DNA of 64,000 bases from Pseudomonas sp. WS 5079 (GTDB taxonomy: Bacteria; Pseudomonadota; Gammaproteobacteria; Pseudomonadales; Pseudomonadaceae), in assembly GCF_012985465.1 (NCBI RefSeq), contig NZ_JAAQWN010000007.1, forward strand, positions 62,001-126,000. The letters run 5' to 3'. A program made the position numbers and the translations under genes. Below, piece after piece: positions 24,788-32,450 of this stretch. Within the stretch, counting starts at the first letter, position 1, and every line of letters starts with the position of its first letter. The notes beneath the pieces are model-generated. The model searched no databases. It was given only the letters and a program-made list of their open reading frames with translations, and was not told where the DNA came from.

Positions 24788-25453
24788 ATGTCGCGTTACC
24801 TTTTTTTCATCCTGGGTTTGTCGATTTCAGTGGCCAATGCAACTGAACCGGCGGCGTCCAAAGACAGCCACGACCTGGCCTACAGCCTGGGCGCCAGCCT
24901 GGGTGAGCGTCTGCGCCAGGAAGTCCCCGACCTGCAGATCCAGGCCTTGCTCGACGGTCTCAAACAAGCCTATCAAGGCAAGCCCCTGGCACTGGATGAG
25001 GCACGCATCGCACAGATTCTCGCCCAGCACGAAGCGCAGGCCAGCCACGAGACCCAAGTGCCGCAAAGCGAAAAGGCCCTCGCCGCCGAACAACAATTCA
25101 TGACCACGGAAAAAGCCCGGACCGGCGTGCGTGAATTGGCCGACGGTATCTTGCTCACGGAACTTACCCCCGGCAGCGGGAAAAAGCCGGGCGCCCATGA
25201 TCGGGTTCAAGTGACGTATGTGGGGCGATTGCCCGATGGCACAATTTTCGACCAGAGTGCCCAGCCCCAATGGTTTCGCCTGGACAGTGTGATCAACGGC
25301 TGGCAAAGCGCGTTGCAGCAGATGCCGGTGGGCGCGAAGTGGCGCCTGGTGATTCCATCGGCACAAGCCTATGGCGCAGACGGCGCAGGTGAGTTGATAG
25401 CACCTTACACGCCACTGGTTTTCGAGATTGAGTTGCTCGCAACCGGAGCCTGA
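24788..25453 (+). CDS. FKBP-type peptidyl-prolyl cis-trans isomerase, exported
   Basis: A 221-residue periplasmic prolyl isomerase. Signal peptide MSRYLFFILGLSISVANA, then a helical FKBP_N dimerisation part (SKDSHDLAYSLGASLGERLRQEVPDLQIQALLDGLKQ) and the FKBP domain from about residue 115: HDRVQVTYVGRLPDGTIFDQS, VINGWQSALQQMPVGAKWRLVIPSAQAYGADGAGELIAPYTPLVFEIELL. Several residues of the usual binding pocket are kept (Y, F, D, W, Y). The ATG at 24788 is chosen because the signal peptide starts there. It lies between algP and algQ, as in P. aeruginosa, and ends at a strong bidirectional terminator. Confidence 0.92.
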   Translation: MSRYLFFILGLSISVANATEPAASKDSHDLAYSLGASLGERLRQEVPDLQIQALLDGLKQAYQGKPLALDEARIAQILAQHEAQASHETQVPQSEKALAAEQQFMTTEKARTGVRELADGILLTELTPGSGKKPGAHDRVQVTYVGRLPDGTIFDQSAQPQWFRLDSVINGWQSALQQMPVGAKWRLVIPSAQAYGADGAGELIAPYTPLVFEIELLATGA

Positions 25454-25462
25454 CCCCAACGA

Positions 25463-25489
25463 AAAACGGTGCGCCATGCGCACCGTTTT
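25463..25489. terminator. Bidirectional rho-independent terminator
   Basis: Perfect 12-bp stem AAAACGGTGCGC / GCGCACCGTTTT with a 3-base loop, between the convergent FKBP and algQ genes. A/T runs are at both ends, so it can work on either strand. Confidence 0.9.
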
Positions 25490-25508
25490 CTTGTCTCGCC
25501 GCGAAGGC

Positions 25509-25967
25509 TCAAGCCTGGGTTGCAGGCTCTTCCTTGTGGGCGTTGTGCAGCACTTCGATCAGGCAGTCTTCCAGCTCGAAACGCTCATGGAGCAAGCCGC
25601 CCAGCTCTTTGAATTTTGCGGCAACGCACTCACCCTTGTCGCAGAGGTCGTTAAAAGCCAGGAGCTTTTCGGTGATGACGTCGATGCGCGGGTAAATGGT
25701 CTTGGCCAAGTCCAGGCCACGCTGGTCGTCAAAGGCCTCGGCCTCCTTGGTCAGTTGCTCATACACCCCGAAGTGCCCTGCCGAGACGTAGTCCACCAAG
25801 ACACCACAGAACTCCTGCAGAGGCTTGCGGTTCTCAGCCAGAGCCTCGGGTTTCTCACCAAGAGCATCAAAGGCCCGAACCAATTCGTGACGTGCTTTCA
25901 ACCAGCTGTCGATCAGCTTATGCACACCACCCCAGCGTTCCTGAGCATTCTGACAACTTTCCAACAT
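25509..25967 (-). CDS. algQ: Anti-sigma70 regulator AlgQ (Rsd family)
   Basis: AlgQ, 152 residues, of the Rsd/AlgQ family, which binds region 4 of the housekeeping sigma factor and shifts RNA polymerase use; AlgQ also affects alginate and siderophore genes in P. aeruginosa. The whole sequence is helical, starting MLESCQNAQERWGGVHKLIDSWLKARHELVRAFDAL, with the family's LHERFELEDCLIEVLH near the end. The ATG at 25967 is the family start; the frame remains open upstream but without similarity. It is convergent with the FKBP gene. Confidence 0.94.
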   Translation of the reverse strand: MLESCQNAQERWGGVHKLIDSWLKARHELVRAFDALGEKPEALAENRKPLQEFCGVLVDYVSAGHFGVYEQLTKEAEAFDDQRGLDLAKTIYPRIDVITEKLLAFNDLCDKGECVAAKFKELGGLLHERFELEDCLIEVLHNAHKEEPATQA

Positions 25968-26171
25968 GATGATCTCTTCCCTTATGGGCGGTGCCGCTTT
26001 TGCCCGCGCAATACGTCGAGGATAAGCGGCAAGCGGACAACGCCGCATCGAACAAACTGTTTCAATAACGCGTGCGGGCCAGATTATGCCCGCGTGACTA
26101 TGGCTTCAAGGTACGCAGACCAGAAAGTTCATACAAGTGTTTAATCCCATCCTACGAGCCAACACACCCAA

Positions 26172-26693
26172 TCAGTGCTTCACGAACCGCAAACCCGGGC
26201 CGGGCAACAAACGCGAAAACTGCGTTGCCCCCAGGATGAGCATGGCCACGAAGAACAGCAGGCTCCACTCCGGGATGCTCAAGTCGAACAGCGTCCAGTT
26301 GATTTCCACACAATCGACGGTGCCCTTGAATGCCAGTTGCAAGGCTTGCCCCAGCGACAGGTTTTCGATCATGTATTCCAGGCTCGGCCAGCAGTTGGGC
26401 ATCTGGTCAGGCGGGATGTTCTGCAACAGCACCTGGCGCACCGCTGTCACTGCGCCGAGCAGCGCACAACCCATGCTCGCCGCCCAGTACAGGTAAATGC
26501 CCACGCGCCTGGGGCCATGGAGCGTTGCTATCAGGGTAATCAAGGTGAACACCGCCAGCAGGCTGCGCTGGATCAGGCACAGGAAACAAGGTCGCAGCAG
26601 AGCCCCGTATTCCAGATAAAAAGACGCGCCCAACGTCAGCACACCGGCCATGAACGCCAGGAAGAACAAGGAGCGTGAGGGGGCCAAAGACAT
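26172..26693 (-). CDS. dsbB: Disulfide bond formation protein B
   Basis: A 173-residue DsbB-type inner-membrane protein that reoxidises DsbA and passes electrons to quinones. Four spans are visible, with the two redox cysteine pairs: CFLC (Cys36, Cys39) after the first span, and Cys101 with Cys128 in the second periplasmic loop (QMPNCWPSLEYM and GTVDCVEINW). An arginine follows soon after the first pair (LIQRSL), consistent with quinone binding. This locus corresponds to P. aeruginosa dsbH, a second dsbB-like gene, so another dsbB may exist elsewhere. It is on the same strand as the hem genes but 236 bases from them. Confidence 0.92.
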   Translation of the reverse strand: MSLAPSRSLFFLAFMAGVLTLGASFYLEYGALLRPCFLCLIQRSLLAVFTLITLIATLHGPRRVGIYLYWAASMGCALLGAVTAVRQVLLQNIPPDQMPNCWPSLEYMIENLSLGQALQLAFKGTVDCVEINWTLFDLSIPEWSLLFFVAMLILGATQFSRLLPGPGLRFVKH

Positions 26694-26875
26694 TGTTTAT
26701 CCGCAACGCAAGAGATAGGTAGTTACGGTAGAGGAAAGACCTTACCCCTTTCAATACGCGCTGGAGCAGACGCTTCCGCGAGATAGCAGGGATATCCCGT
26801 CAGAGGGCAGGCGACTTTACGTGGCCCGGTGTGGGAAACCACCTCAAGCCCCTGAAATCGAGAAAACCCAGGGAT

Positions 26876-26920
26876 TTTGAAGGGCTGGTTACCAGATGCT
26901 TCCGAGCCAACCCTTCAAAA
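26876..26920 (-). terminator. Terminator of the hemCDXY genes
   Basis: Hairpin just past the hemY stop: 14-base arms 26876-26889 (TTTTGAAGGGCTGG) and 26907-26920 (CCAACCCTTCAAAA), complementary at 13 of 14 positions, with the odd pair a G-U in minus-strand RNA. The rest of 26694-26929 shows no gene. Confidence 0.65.
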
Positions 26921-26929
26921 CATCCTACG

Positions 26930-28171
26930 TTAAACCCGTGCAGGCACCGGTAGCGGCGAAGCCAGCAGGCGACTATCCAACAACCCCAGGCCTTCCTGGA
27001 ACAGTTGATTACTGCGCTCGGTGTCACCCAACTGCGCCAGCAATCGCGCCAATTCGGCGCAGGCCTCGGGGTTACGTTGCACTTGCAGGCTGCTTTCCAG
27101 ATAGTCCCGCGCCTTGCCCCAAAGACTGTTTTGCAGGCAGAGCCGGCCCAGCGTCAGCAACAGGCTGGCGTCCCCCGGATGGTCCTTGAGCCAACCTTCG
27201 GCGAATTTCAGCTGGCGTGCCGAGTCGCTACCGCGCAGCAGGCCATACAACCTGATCAAGTGACTGTCGTAACCACGCTTGAGCGCAACACGCAACGCCT
27301 CTTCGGCCTTGGCATCGGCGCCCAATTGGCGCAATTGCTCGGCATAGGCCAACACCAACTGGGGCTCCTGGCGCTGGGCCGAGGTCAATTGTTGCCAGGC
27401 CCGTTCAAGAGATTGCAGACCCGCCTCGCCCTGTTCTTCACGCTGTACCGCCAGGCTCAGGTTTTCACCCCAGGCCCGGCGCTCCAGATCCGCCAGCTCG
27501 GGGGCGGGCAGCACTTTGTCCTTGCGCAGCTCCGGTAACAGCCGGATCACCGAGGACCAGTCACCGCGCTGCTGGTGCAAGCGCTGGAGCTGGCGCAAGA
27601 CCTGGGCGTTGTGCGGATGGCGCTCATGCATGGCCTGCAGCGTCACGAGGGCCGCATCCGTGTCGCCACGGTCCATCTGCAACTGCGCGTGGCTCAAGGC
27701 GATGGCGAGCTCGGCCTGGGGCTGACGCTCCAGGGCGCGCTCCAGCAGGCTGTCGGACTCTTCATAACGGCCCTGCTCGTTGGCCGCCCGGGCAGCGCCA
27801 AGGTAATACAGCAATGGCTGGCGTTCGGCTTCCGCCGCGCGGTGCAGGTGCCGCTCGGCACTGGCCCAGCGGCCTTCCGCCAGGTCCATCTGCCCTTGTT
27901 CAATAGCGACTTGCACCCGTCGACTGCGATTGCGCCGCGACCACGGGTTGACCACGCCACCGGAAGTCGTCACCAGGCCCAGCAGTACCCGCAGCAGATA
28001 GATCGCCAGGCCGACGACAAACACCGCCACCAGGGTCGACCACAGGCCGGACTCATAATGCAGCACATGGGGGTAGCTGATCAGCACATAGCCGGTGTGT
28101 TTCGAGATGCCCACAGCCAGCGCCAGGGCGAGAGCAATCGCCAGCACCAGGATCACATAAAAACGCTTCAT
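26930..28171 (-). CDS. hemY: HemY-like haem biosynthesis-associated TPR protein
   Basis: A 413-residue inner-membrane protein. Two N-terminal spans (YVILVLAIALALALAVGI and LWSTLVAVFVVGLAIYLLRVLLGLV) make the HemY_N region, then many tetratricopeptide-like helices extend into the cytoplasm or periplasm (ASAERHLHRAAEAERQPLLYYLGAARAANEQGRYEESDSLLERAL). This proteobacterial HemY is not the protoporphyrinogen oxidase of that name in Bacillus; its function in tetrapyrrole metabolism is unclear. It starts six bases after hemX, so the two are co-translated. Confidence 0.93.
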   Translation of the reverse strand: MKRFYVILVLAIALALALAVGISKHTGYVLISYPHVLHYESGLWSTLVAVFVVGLAIYLLRVLLGLVTTSGGVVNPWSRRNRSRRVQVAIEQGQMDLAEGRWASAERHLHRAAEAERQPLLYYLGAARAANEQGRYEESDSLLERALERQPQAELAIALSHAQLQMDRGDTDAALVTLQAMHERHPHNAQVLRQLQRLHQQRGDWSSVIRLLPELRKDKVLPAPELADLERRAWGENLSLAVQREEQGEAGLQSLERAWQQLTSAQRQEPQLVLAYAEQLRQLGADAKAEEALRVALKRGYDSHLIRLYGLLRGSDSARQLKFAEGWLKDHPGDASLLLTLGRLCLQNSLWGKARDYLESSLQVQRNPEACAELARLLAQLGDTERSNQLFQEGLGLLDSRLLASPLPVPARV

Positions 28172-28176
28172 CGGCT

Positions 28177-29289
28177 TTACTCCTGGGTCGCCGGCTTACC
28201 GGCTGAAGCCTTGGCTTCATCGGCAGACAGGTGGCGGCGTTCAAGGTAAGCCTGCACCGCAGACAAACTCGCGGCGAGGTCCGGGGTCACCACCGAGACG
28301 GCCTTGGGCTCAAGCTCGGTGATACGCGCCAGCATGGCCTGGCTTTGCGGATTGTCCTGGTTGAAGTTGCCCTGCAACACGCTGCGCGCCTCGCCCAGCG
28401 CTCGGGCGTATACCGCCGGCTCGCCATTGAGTGCGGCCCATTGCGCCTGCTCCAGCGCCAGGCTCAGGGCCAGGCGCACCTGGTTCAGGCCTTGGCCTGC
28501 CAGCAACGGGCGGATGTTATCGTCGGGATTGAAGTCGATACGGAAGTAGCGGGAAATCTGCTCCCACCATTGGCTCCAGCGATTGTCAGTGTCGGTAGTC
28601 GCAAGGCCTTGCGGGCTTTCTTGCAGCTGATATTCCGGGGACACGGCCGCCAGTTGCACCACCTGGTCACGCAGCGCCGCCAGCTGCAGGTACAGCCCGG
28701 TACGATCCGGCTGCTCGACACTGCGCAACGCCGCCAGGCTCTTGGCCAATTGCTCACGGGCGGCGTACGAACCCGGATCGCTCTGCTCGCGCAGGATCTC
28801 ATCGGCGCCCTGCACCAACGCCTGGGCACTGTTGATGTCCTGCAACGCTGACAAACGCAGGCTGGCCAGGCGCAGCAGATGCTCGGCCTCGGCCAGGCGC
28901 CAGTCCTTGCGGCTGGCACCCAGCACGGTTTCCAGACGCTGGTTCAGGCGCTGCTGGTCGCCCTGTAATTGCGCGACCAACCGGCGGCGTTCCTCCAGCT
29001 CATCAGCACCGGGCAATTGTGCCAGACGTGCGGCCAACTGCTGTTGCGCCTGCGCGATGCCCTGGGATTGTTCATCCAGGGTGCGCACCTGCCCCAACTG
29101 TTGCTGGCTGCTCGCTTGCAAGGCCCGGACCTGCCAGAGCCCCCAGCCGCCAGCCGCAACACCGGCGGCACCAAGCAGCAGAGCGAGGATCGCCAGGCCA
29201 TTGCCACGGCGAGGCGCAGTGATCGGGGTCTCAACAGGCGCATCGAGCGCGGGCTGAGCTTCATCTTTAGGCAAGGCTGTTTCGCTCAC
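28177..29289 (-). CDS. hemX: HemX protein (uroporphyrinogen-III C-methyltransferase-like, membrane anchored)
   Basis: A 370-residue single-span protein: an acidic/proline N-terminus, a membrane span (NGLAILALLLGAAGVAAGGWGLWQV) near residue 45, then a long helical periplasmic domain with coiled coil (QLGQVRTLDEQSQGIAQAQQQLAARLAQL; ERRRLVAQLQGDQQRLNQRLE). Though historically called a methyltransferase, the sequence has no SAM-methyltransferase motif, and the role is unknown. The start is GTG with AAGGA upstream. It lies between hemD and hemY in the conserved hemCDXY order. Confidence 0.92.
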   Translation of the reverse strand: MSETALPKDEAQPALDAPVETPITAPRRGNGLAILALLLGAAGVAAGGWGLWQVRALQASSQQQLGQVRTLDEQSQGIAQAQQQLAARLAQLPGADELEERRRLVAQLQGDQQRLNQRLETVLGASRKDWRLAEAEHLLRLASLRLSALQDINSAQALVQGADEILREQSDPGSYAAREQLAKSLAALRSVEQPDRTGLYLQLAALRDQVVQLAAVSPEYQLQESPQGLATTDTDNRWSQWWEQISRYFRIDFNPDDNIRPLLAGQGLNQVRLALSLALEQAQWAALNGEPAVYARALGEARSVLQGNFNQDNPQSQAMLARITELEPKAVSVVTPDLAASLSAVQAYLERRHLSADEAKASAGKPATQE

Positions 29290-29308
29290 GTGTCCATCCT
29301 TTGCGTTA

Positions 29309-30076
29309 TTAGAGAGTGGGAACGGGCTGGCTCCGTAACGCCACTAGCAAAGCCGCGGCACTGGCACCACGGCAATCCACAACTTTTTCCGCGCCCGCCG
29401 CCCGCGCCATTTCGGCGACTCGTGGGCTGGGCACGAACAACGGCAACTGGGCCACGCGTGGCCAATGGGCACCGGCGAGGCCTTGCAGATGCAAAAAACC
29501 CTGCCCACTGCTGACCACCAGGCCGTTCAAGCGTTCCACTGCAATGCGTTGGGCGAGCACATCCGGGTCGTAGGCCGGCAGAAACCGACGATACAACTCC
29601 AGATAATCGACACTAGCACCTTGGCCGCGCAAACGCTCAGCCAGCAGCTCTCGCCCACCCTGCCCGCGCAGGATCAATACCCGCGCATGGTCAACAGCGA
29701 CAGCCTCGCGCAACCTGGGCAATGCAAGCAAGGCCTCACTGTCATCCCCAAGCTCGGGGTAGCTCACGTTAAGGCCATGCTCAGCCAGGACCTGGGCCGT
29801 TGCCGCACCAACGCTGAACCACGGCAAGGCCGGCACTGCTGGCGCGTATTGATCAAGCAAGTGCAACGCCCGGCGTGCGGCCGGCTTGCTCACGACGATC
29901 ACCGCACAATAGCGATCCAGGCCCTGAAAAACCGCCCGGTGTTCAGCAGTGATGGGCAAGGGTTGGGTTTCCAGCAACGGCAGGCTGCTGCTGAAGATAC
30001 CGGCTTCGGACAACGAGGCCGCCAAGGCTGCCGAATCCTCGGCAGGCCGCGTCAGCAGCACACGCCAGCCGGTCAC
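29309..30076 (-). CDS. hemD: Uroporphyrinogen-III synthase
   Basis: HemD, 255 residues, closes hydroxymethylbilane to uroporphyrinogen III with inversion of ring D, in the cytoplasm. It is a poorly conserved family, recognised by WRVLLTRPAEDSAALAASL at the start, VSKPAARRALHLL, WFSVGAATAQVLAEHG and the later VVSSGQGFLHLQGL. Its ATG overlaps the hemC stop by four bases, giving tight coupling with the previous pathway step and supporting the call. Confidence 0.94.
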   Translation of the reverse strand: MTGWRVLLTRPAEDSAALAASLSEAGIFSSSLPLLETQPLPITAEHRAVFQGLDRYCAVIVVSKPAARRALHLLDQYAPAVPALPWFSVGAATAQVLAEHGLNVSYPELGDDSEALLALPRLREAVAVDHARVLILRGQGGRELLAERLRGQGASVDYLELYRRFLPAYDPDVLAQRIAVERLNGLVVSSGQGFLHLQGLAGAHWPRVAQLPLFVPSPRVAEMARAAGAEKVVDCRGASAAALLVALRSQPVPTL

Positions 30077-31014
30077 TGCGGACCGGCCTCGCCATAGACT
30101 TTTTGCAGAATGGCGCCGGCGCCTTTTGCCAGGAGTTCTTCGGCTACCTGCACGCCCAGGCTCGCGGCTTCGGCTTGTGGCCCGCGGATTTGCGCGGTGA
30201 GCAGCAAACCACCGTCAGGGTCGCCCACCAGGCCGCGCAGCCACAGGTTCTCACCCTCAAGTACCGCGTAGCAGGCAATCGGCACCTGGCAGCCACCGTT
30301 GAGGTGTTTGTTCAGGGCGCGTTCGGCGGTGACACGAACCTCAGTGTCGTGGTGATCCAGAGGCTTGAGCAGCGCCTGGATTTCCCGGTCTGCGGTGCGG
30401 CATTCGATACCGACTGCTCCCTGGCCACCGGCCGGCAGGCTGTCCTCGACACTGATGGCCGAGGTGATGCGGTCTTCAAAGCCCAGGCGAATCAGGCCAG
30501 CCGCCGCCAGGATGATCGCGTCGTACTCGCCGGCATCCAGCTTGGCCAGGCGGGTATTGACGTTGCCCCGCAGGAAGCGGATCTGCAGGTCCGGGCGACG
30601 GGTCAGCAACTGGGCCTGGCGACGCAGGCTGGAGGTGCCGACGATGCTGCCCTGCGGCAATTCATCGAGGGAGGCGTAGGTGTTGGACACGAAGGCATCG
30701 CGCGGGTCTTCACGCTCGCAGATGCAATACAGGCCCAGGCCTTCGGGAAAGTCCATCGGCACGTCTTTCATCGAGTGCACGGCGATGTCGGCTTCGTTCT
30801 CCAGCAGAGCGGTTTCCAGCTCCTTGACGAACAGGCCCTTGCCACCGATTTTCGACAGCGGCGAGTCGAGCAGCTTGTCGCCGCGACTGACCATGGGCAC
30901 CAGGGTCACCGTGAGGCCAGGATGGGCTTGCTCAAGGCGGGCTTTGACGTATTCGGCCTGCCACAAGGCCAGGGCGCTTTTACGGGTGGCGATGCGGATT
31001 TCGCGAGAGGACAT
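30073..31014 (-). CDS. hemC: Porphobilinogen deaminase (hydroxymethylbilane synthase)
   Basis: HemC, 313 residues, polymerises four porphobilinogens into hydroxymethylbilane. Family motifs: REIRIATRKSALALWQAEYVK at the start, VHSMKDVPMDFPEGL near residue 80, GTSSLRRQAQLL near 130, and the dipyrromethane-cofactor cysteine in HLNGGCQVPIACYA near 240. It is first of the hemCDXY set, lying 138 bases downstream of algR on the same strand, so haem genes and algR may share transcripts. Confidence 0.97.
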   Translation of the reverse strand: MSSREIRIATRKSALALWQAEYVKARLEQAHPGLTVTLVPMVSRGDKLLDSPLSKIGGKGLFVKELETALLENEADIAVHSMKDVPMDFPEGLGLYCICEREDPRDAFVSNTYASLDELPQGSIVGTSSLRRQAQLLTRRPDLQIRFLRGNVNTRLAKLDAGEYDAIILAAAGLIRLGFEDRITSAISVEDSLPAGGQGAVGIECRTADREIQALLKPLDHHDTEVRVTAERALNKHLNGGCQVPIACYAVLEGENLWLRGLVGDPDGGLLLTAQIRGPQAEAASLGVQVAEELLAKGAGAILQKVYGEAGPQ

Positions 31015-31151
31015 GGATCAATCCGTACTGAATAGATACGGCAGATAATAACAGCTCAGGCAGAACCGCCTTGATTTGAATCAGCAAGTGCGGGGCCTCC
31101 CTGGCCGCAGCGCACCGCAATTGGGGCATGCAGGTCGCTACAGCCTTCGGG

Positions 31152-31898
31152 CTAAAGCTGCTGCATCATCTTGCGCACGCCTGCGACGTGGCGCCGGCTG
31201 ACGATCAATGCGTCGCCGTTGAGCCCTTTGAGGAACAGCTGGAAATGGCCCAGGGGCGTGCGCTGCAGACGCTCGATGCGTTCGCGGGCCACCAGCGCGT
31301 TGCGGTGGATACGCACGAAACGCTCGCCAAATTCGTCTTCCAGGGCCTTGAGCGGCTCATCGAGCAGCACTTCACCGTGCTCGTGACGCAAGGTCACGTA
31401 CTTGTGATCGGCAATGAAATAAATCACCTGGTCCACGGGAATCAGCTCGATGCCCTTGCGAGTCCTGGCACTGATATGGCTGCGGGGGCCGTTGCCACTT
31501 TGCGCCGCGGGCTGGGTCAGGGCGGCAAGTTGCACGCGATTGGGCCGCTCGGCTTTCTTCAAGGCCTTGAGCAGGGCATCGGCTGATACCGGCTTGGCCA
31601 GGAAGCTGACACCGCTGGCCTCCAGGGCCTCGGCAGAAAACTCCTCGTCGCTGGCGCATAACACCAGCGCCGGCGGCGACTCGCGCTCGCTCAAGCGGGC
31701 GGCGACCTGCAGGCCATCAAGGCCCGGCATGCGGATATCGAGGAGCACCACGTCCGGCTTCAGGCTGTCGATCAAGGTCAATGCCTCGTCGCCACTGGAC
31801 GCGCTCGGTTCAAGGGCAGTGTATCCCTCGAGTTCACTGACCATACGGCTCAGTCGCTCGCGGGCTTGGGGTTCGTCATCAACGATCAGGACATTCAT
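31152..31898 (-). CDS. algR: Response regulator AlgR (LytTR family)
   Basis: AlgR, 248 residues as in P. aeruginosa, controlling alginate, twitching/type IV pilus and virulence genes. The receiver domain holds the phosphorylated Asp54 in DVVLLDIRMPGLDG, with the acidic pair VDDEP near residue 8 and a lysine in FLAKPVS. The C-terminal LytTR DNA-binding domain is seen from about residue 145 (ISARTRKGIELIPVDQVIYFIADHKYVTLRHEHG; RFVRIHRNALVARERIERLQRT). The ATG overlaps the stop of the algZ remnant as ATGA. In P. aeruginosa the partner kinase AlgZ/FimS is complete; here it is truncated, so phosphorylation of AlgR from this locus is doubtful. Confidence 0.96.
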   Translation of the reverse strand: MNVLIVDDEPQARERLSRMVSELEGYTALEPSASSGDEALTLIDSLKPDVVLLDIRMPGLDGLQVAARLSERESPPALVLCASDEEFSAEALEASGVSFLAKPVSADALLKALKKAERPNRVQLAALTQPAAQSGNGPRSHISARTRKGIELIPVDQVIYFIADHKYVTLRHEHGEVLLDEPLKALEDEFGERFVRIHRNALVARERIERLQRTPLGHFQLFLKGLNGDALIVSRRHVAGVRKMMQQL

Positions 31899-32155
31899 AT
31901 TGCGCTGGATTCCTGCGTGAGTCTCGCACAAGGATAGCGTAGACAGGTGCGGTGACTTCCGTCACGGCGATCCACGCTAAGACTAGCGTGAGCGGCAAAA
32001 AGTGCCCCGAGAGCGACACCAATATTTACCCGGACCTGTTCAATACCGCCCAAAACCCGATACCGCAGGGCATCGTCATAGGGTTTGCTGATACTCAATA
32101 TGAACACCCCCTCTACTTTAAGGTTAGCCTGGAGTTCGACCTCATCGCCTGGCAT
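31895..32155 (-). pseudogene. algZ: Remnant of sensor kinase algZ/fimS, C-terminal end only
   Basis: About 86 codons continue in frame to a stop that overlaps algR as ATGA, the arrangement of an intact algZ-algR pair. The peptide ends RDGSHRTCLRYPCARLTQ, which matches the AlgZ C-terminus as I remember it from P. aeruginosa (YTCLRYPCARLTQE). Upstream residues FILSISKPYDD and ALFAAHASLSVDRR also fit the last strands of its ATPase domain. Everything before is gone: the N-terminal membrane spans, the phospho-accepting histidine block and most of the ATPase domain (about 270 residues of ~350). An in-frame TGA lies seven codons before the first ATG of the piece. The argH leader begins directly upstream. 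Confidence 0.8.
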
Positions 32156-32158
32156 TGG

Positions 32159-32181
32159 TGCACTGCACCCCTGTCAGTGCA
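32159..32181. repeat. Short inverted repeat at the algZ break
   Basis: TGCACTG (32159-32165) and CAGTGCA (32175-32181) are perfect inverted arms around nine bases. They span the point where AlgZ homology ends, so they may mark the deletion junction. Alternatively they are an operator or hairpin in the argH leader. Confidence 0.4.
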
Positions 32182-32450
32182 ACTGTAGACGCTCACGAAG
32201 GCGACATTGCTCAATCGTCAAATATCGTCTCAATAAACACCCTTTGTTTACCTCAGGAACCGACCGGTTTAAACCCCCGCGTTCACTCCCGCCTCCAGTC
32301 TCATCCCGGACGCGGCCAACGGCAAGGCACTTTGCCACCCATCAAACAAATAAAAATGCCGACGCGGCGTATCAACGCCTCCACGGACAACCCTGTTATT
32401 ATCGGCGGCACACTTTCATGCCCTCTTTTAAGCAGATCACGAGCGAATCC
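32182..32450 (+). promoter_or_regulatory. argH leader region
   Basis: About 270 bases between the algZ break and argH with no gene on either strand. The sequence is less GC-rich, with AT tracts (32335-32355), and presumably contains the argH promoter. I could not identify a convincing -35/-10 pair or ArgR box by eye. Confidence 0.35.

Noticed and set aside
28177..29289. HemX as a working methyltransferase
   Set aside because: No SAM-binding motif; the protein is a single-span coiled-coil type.
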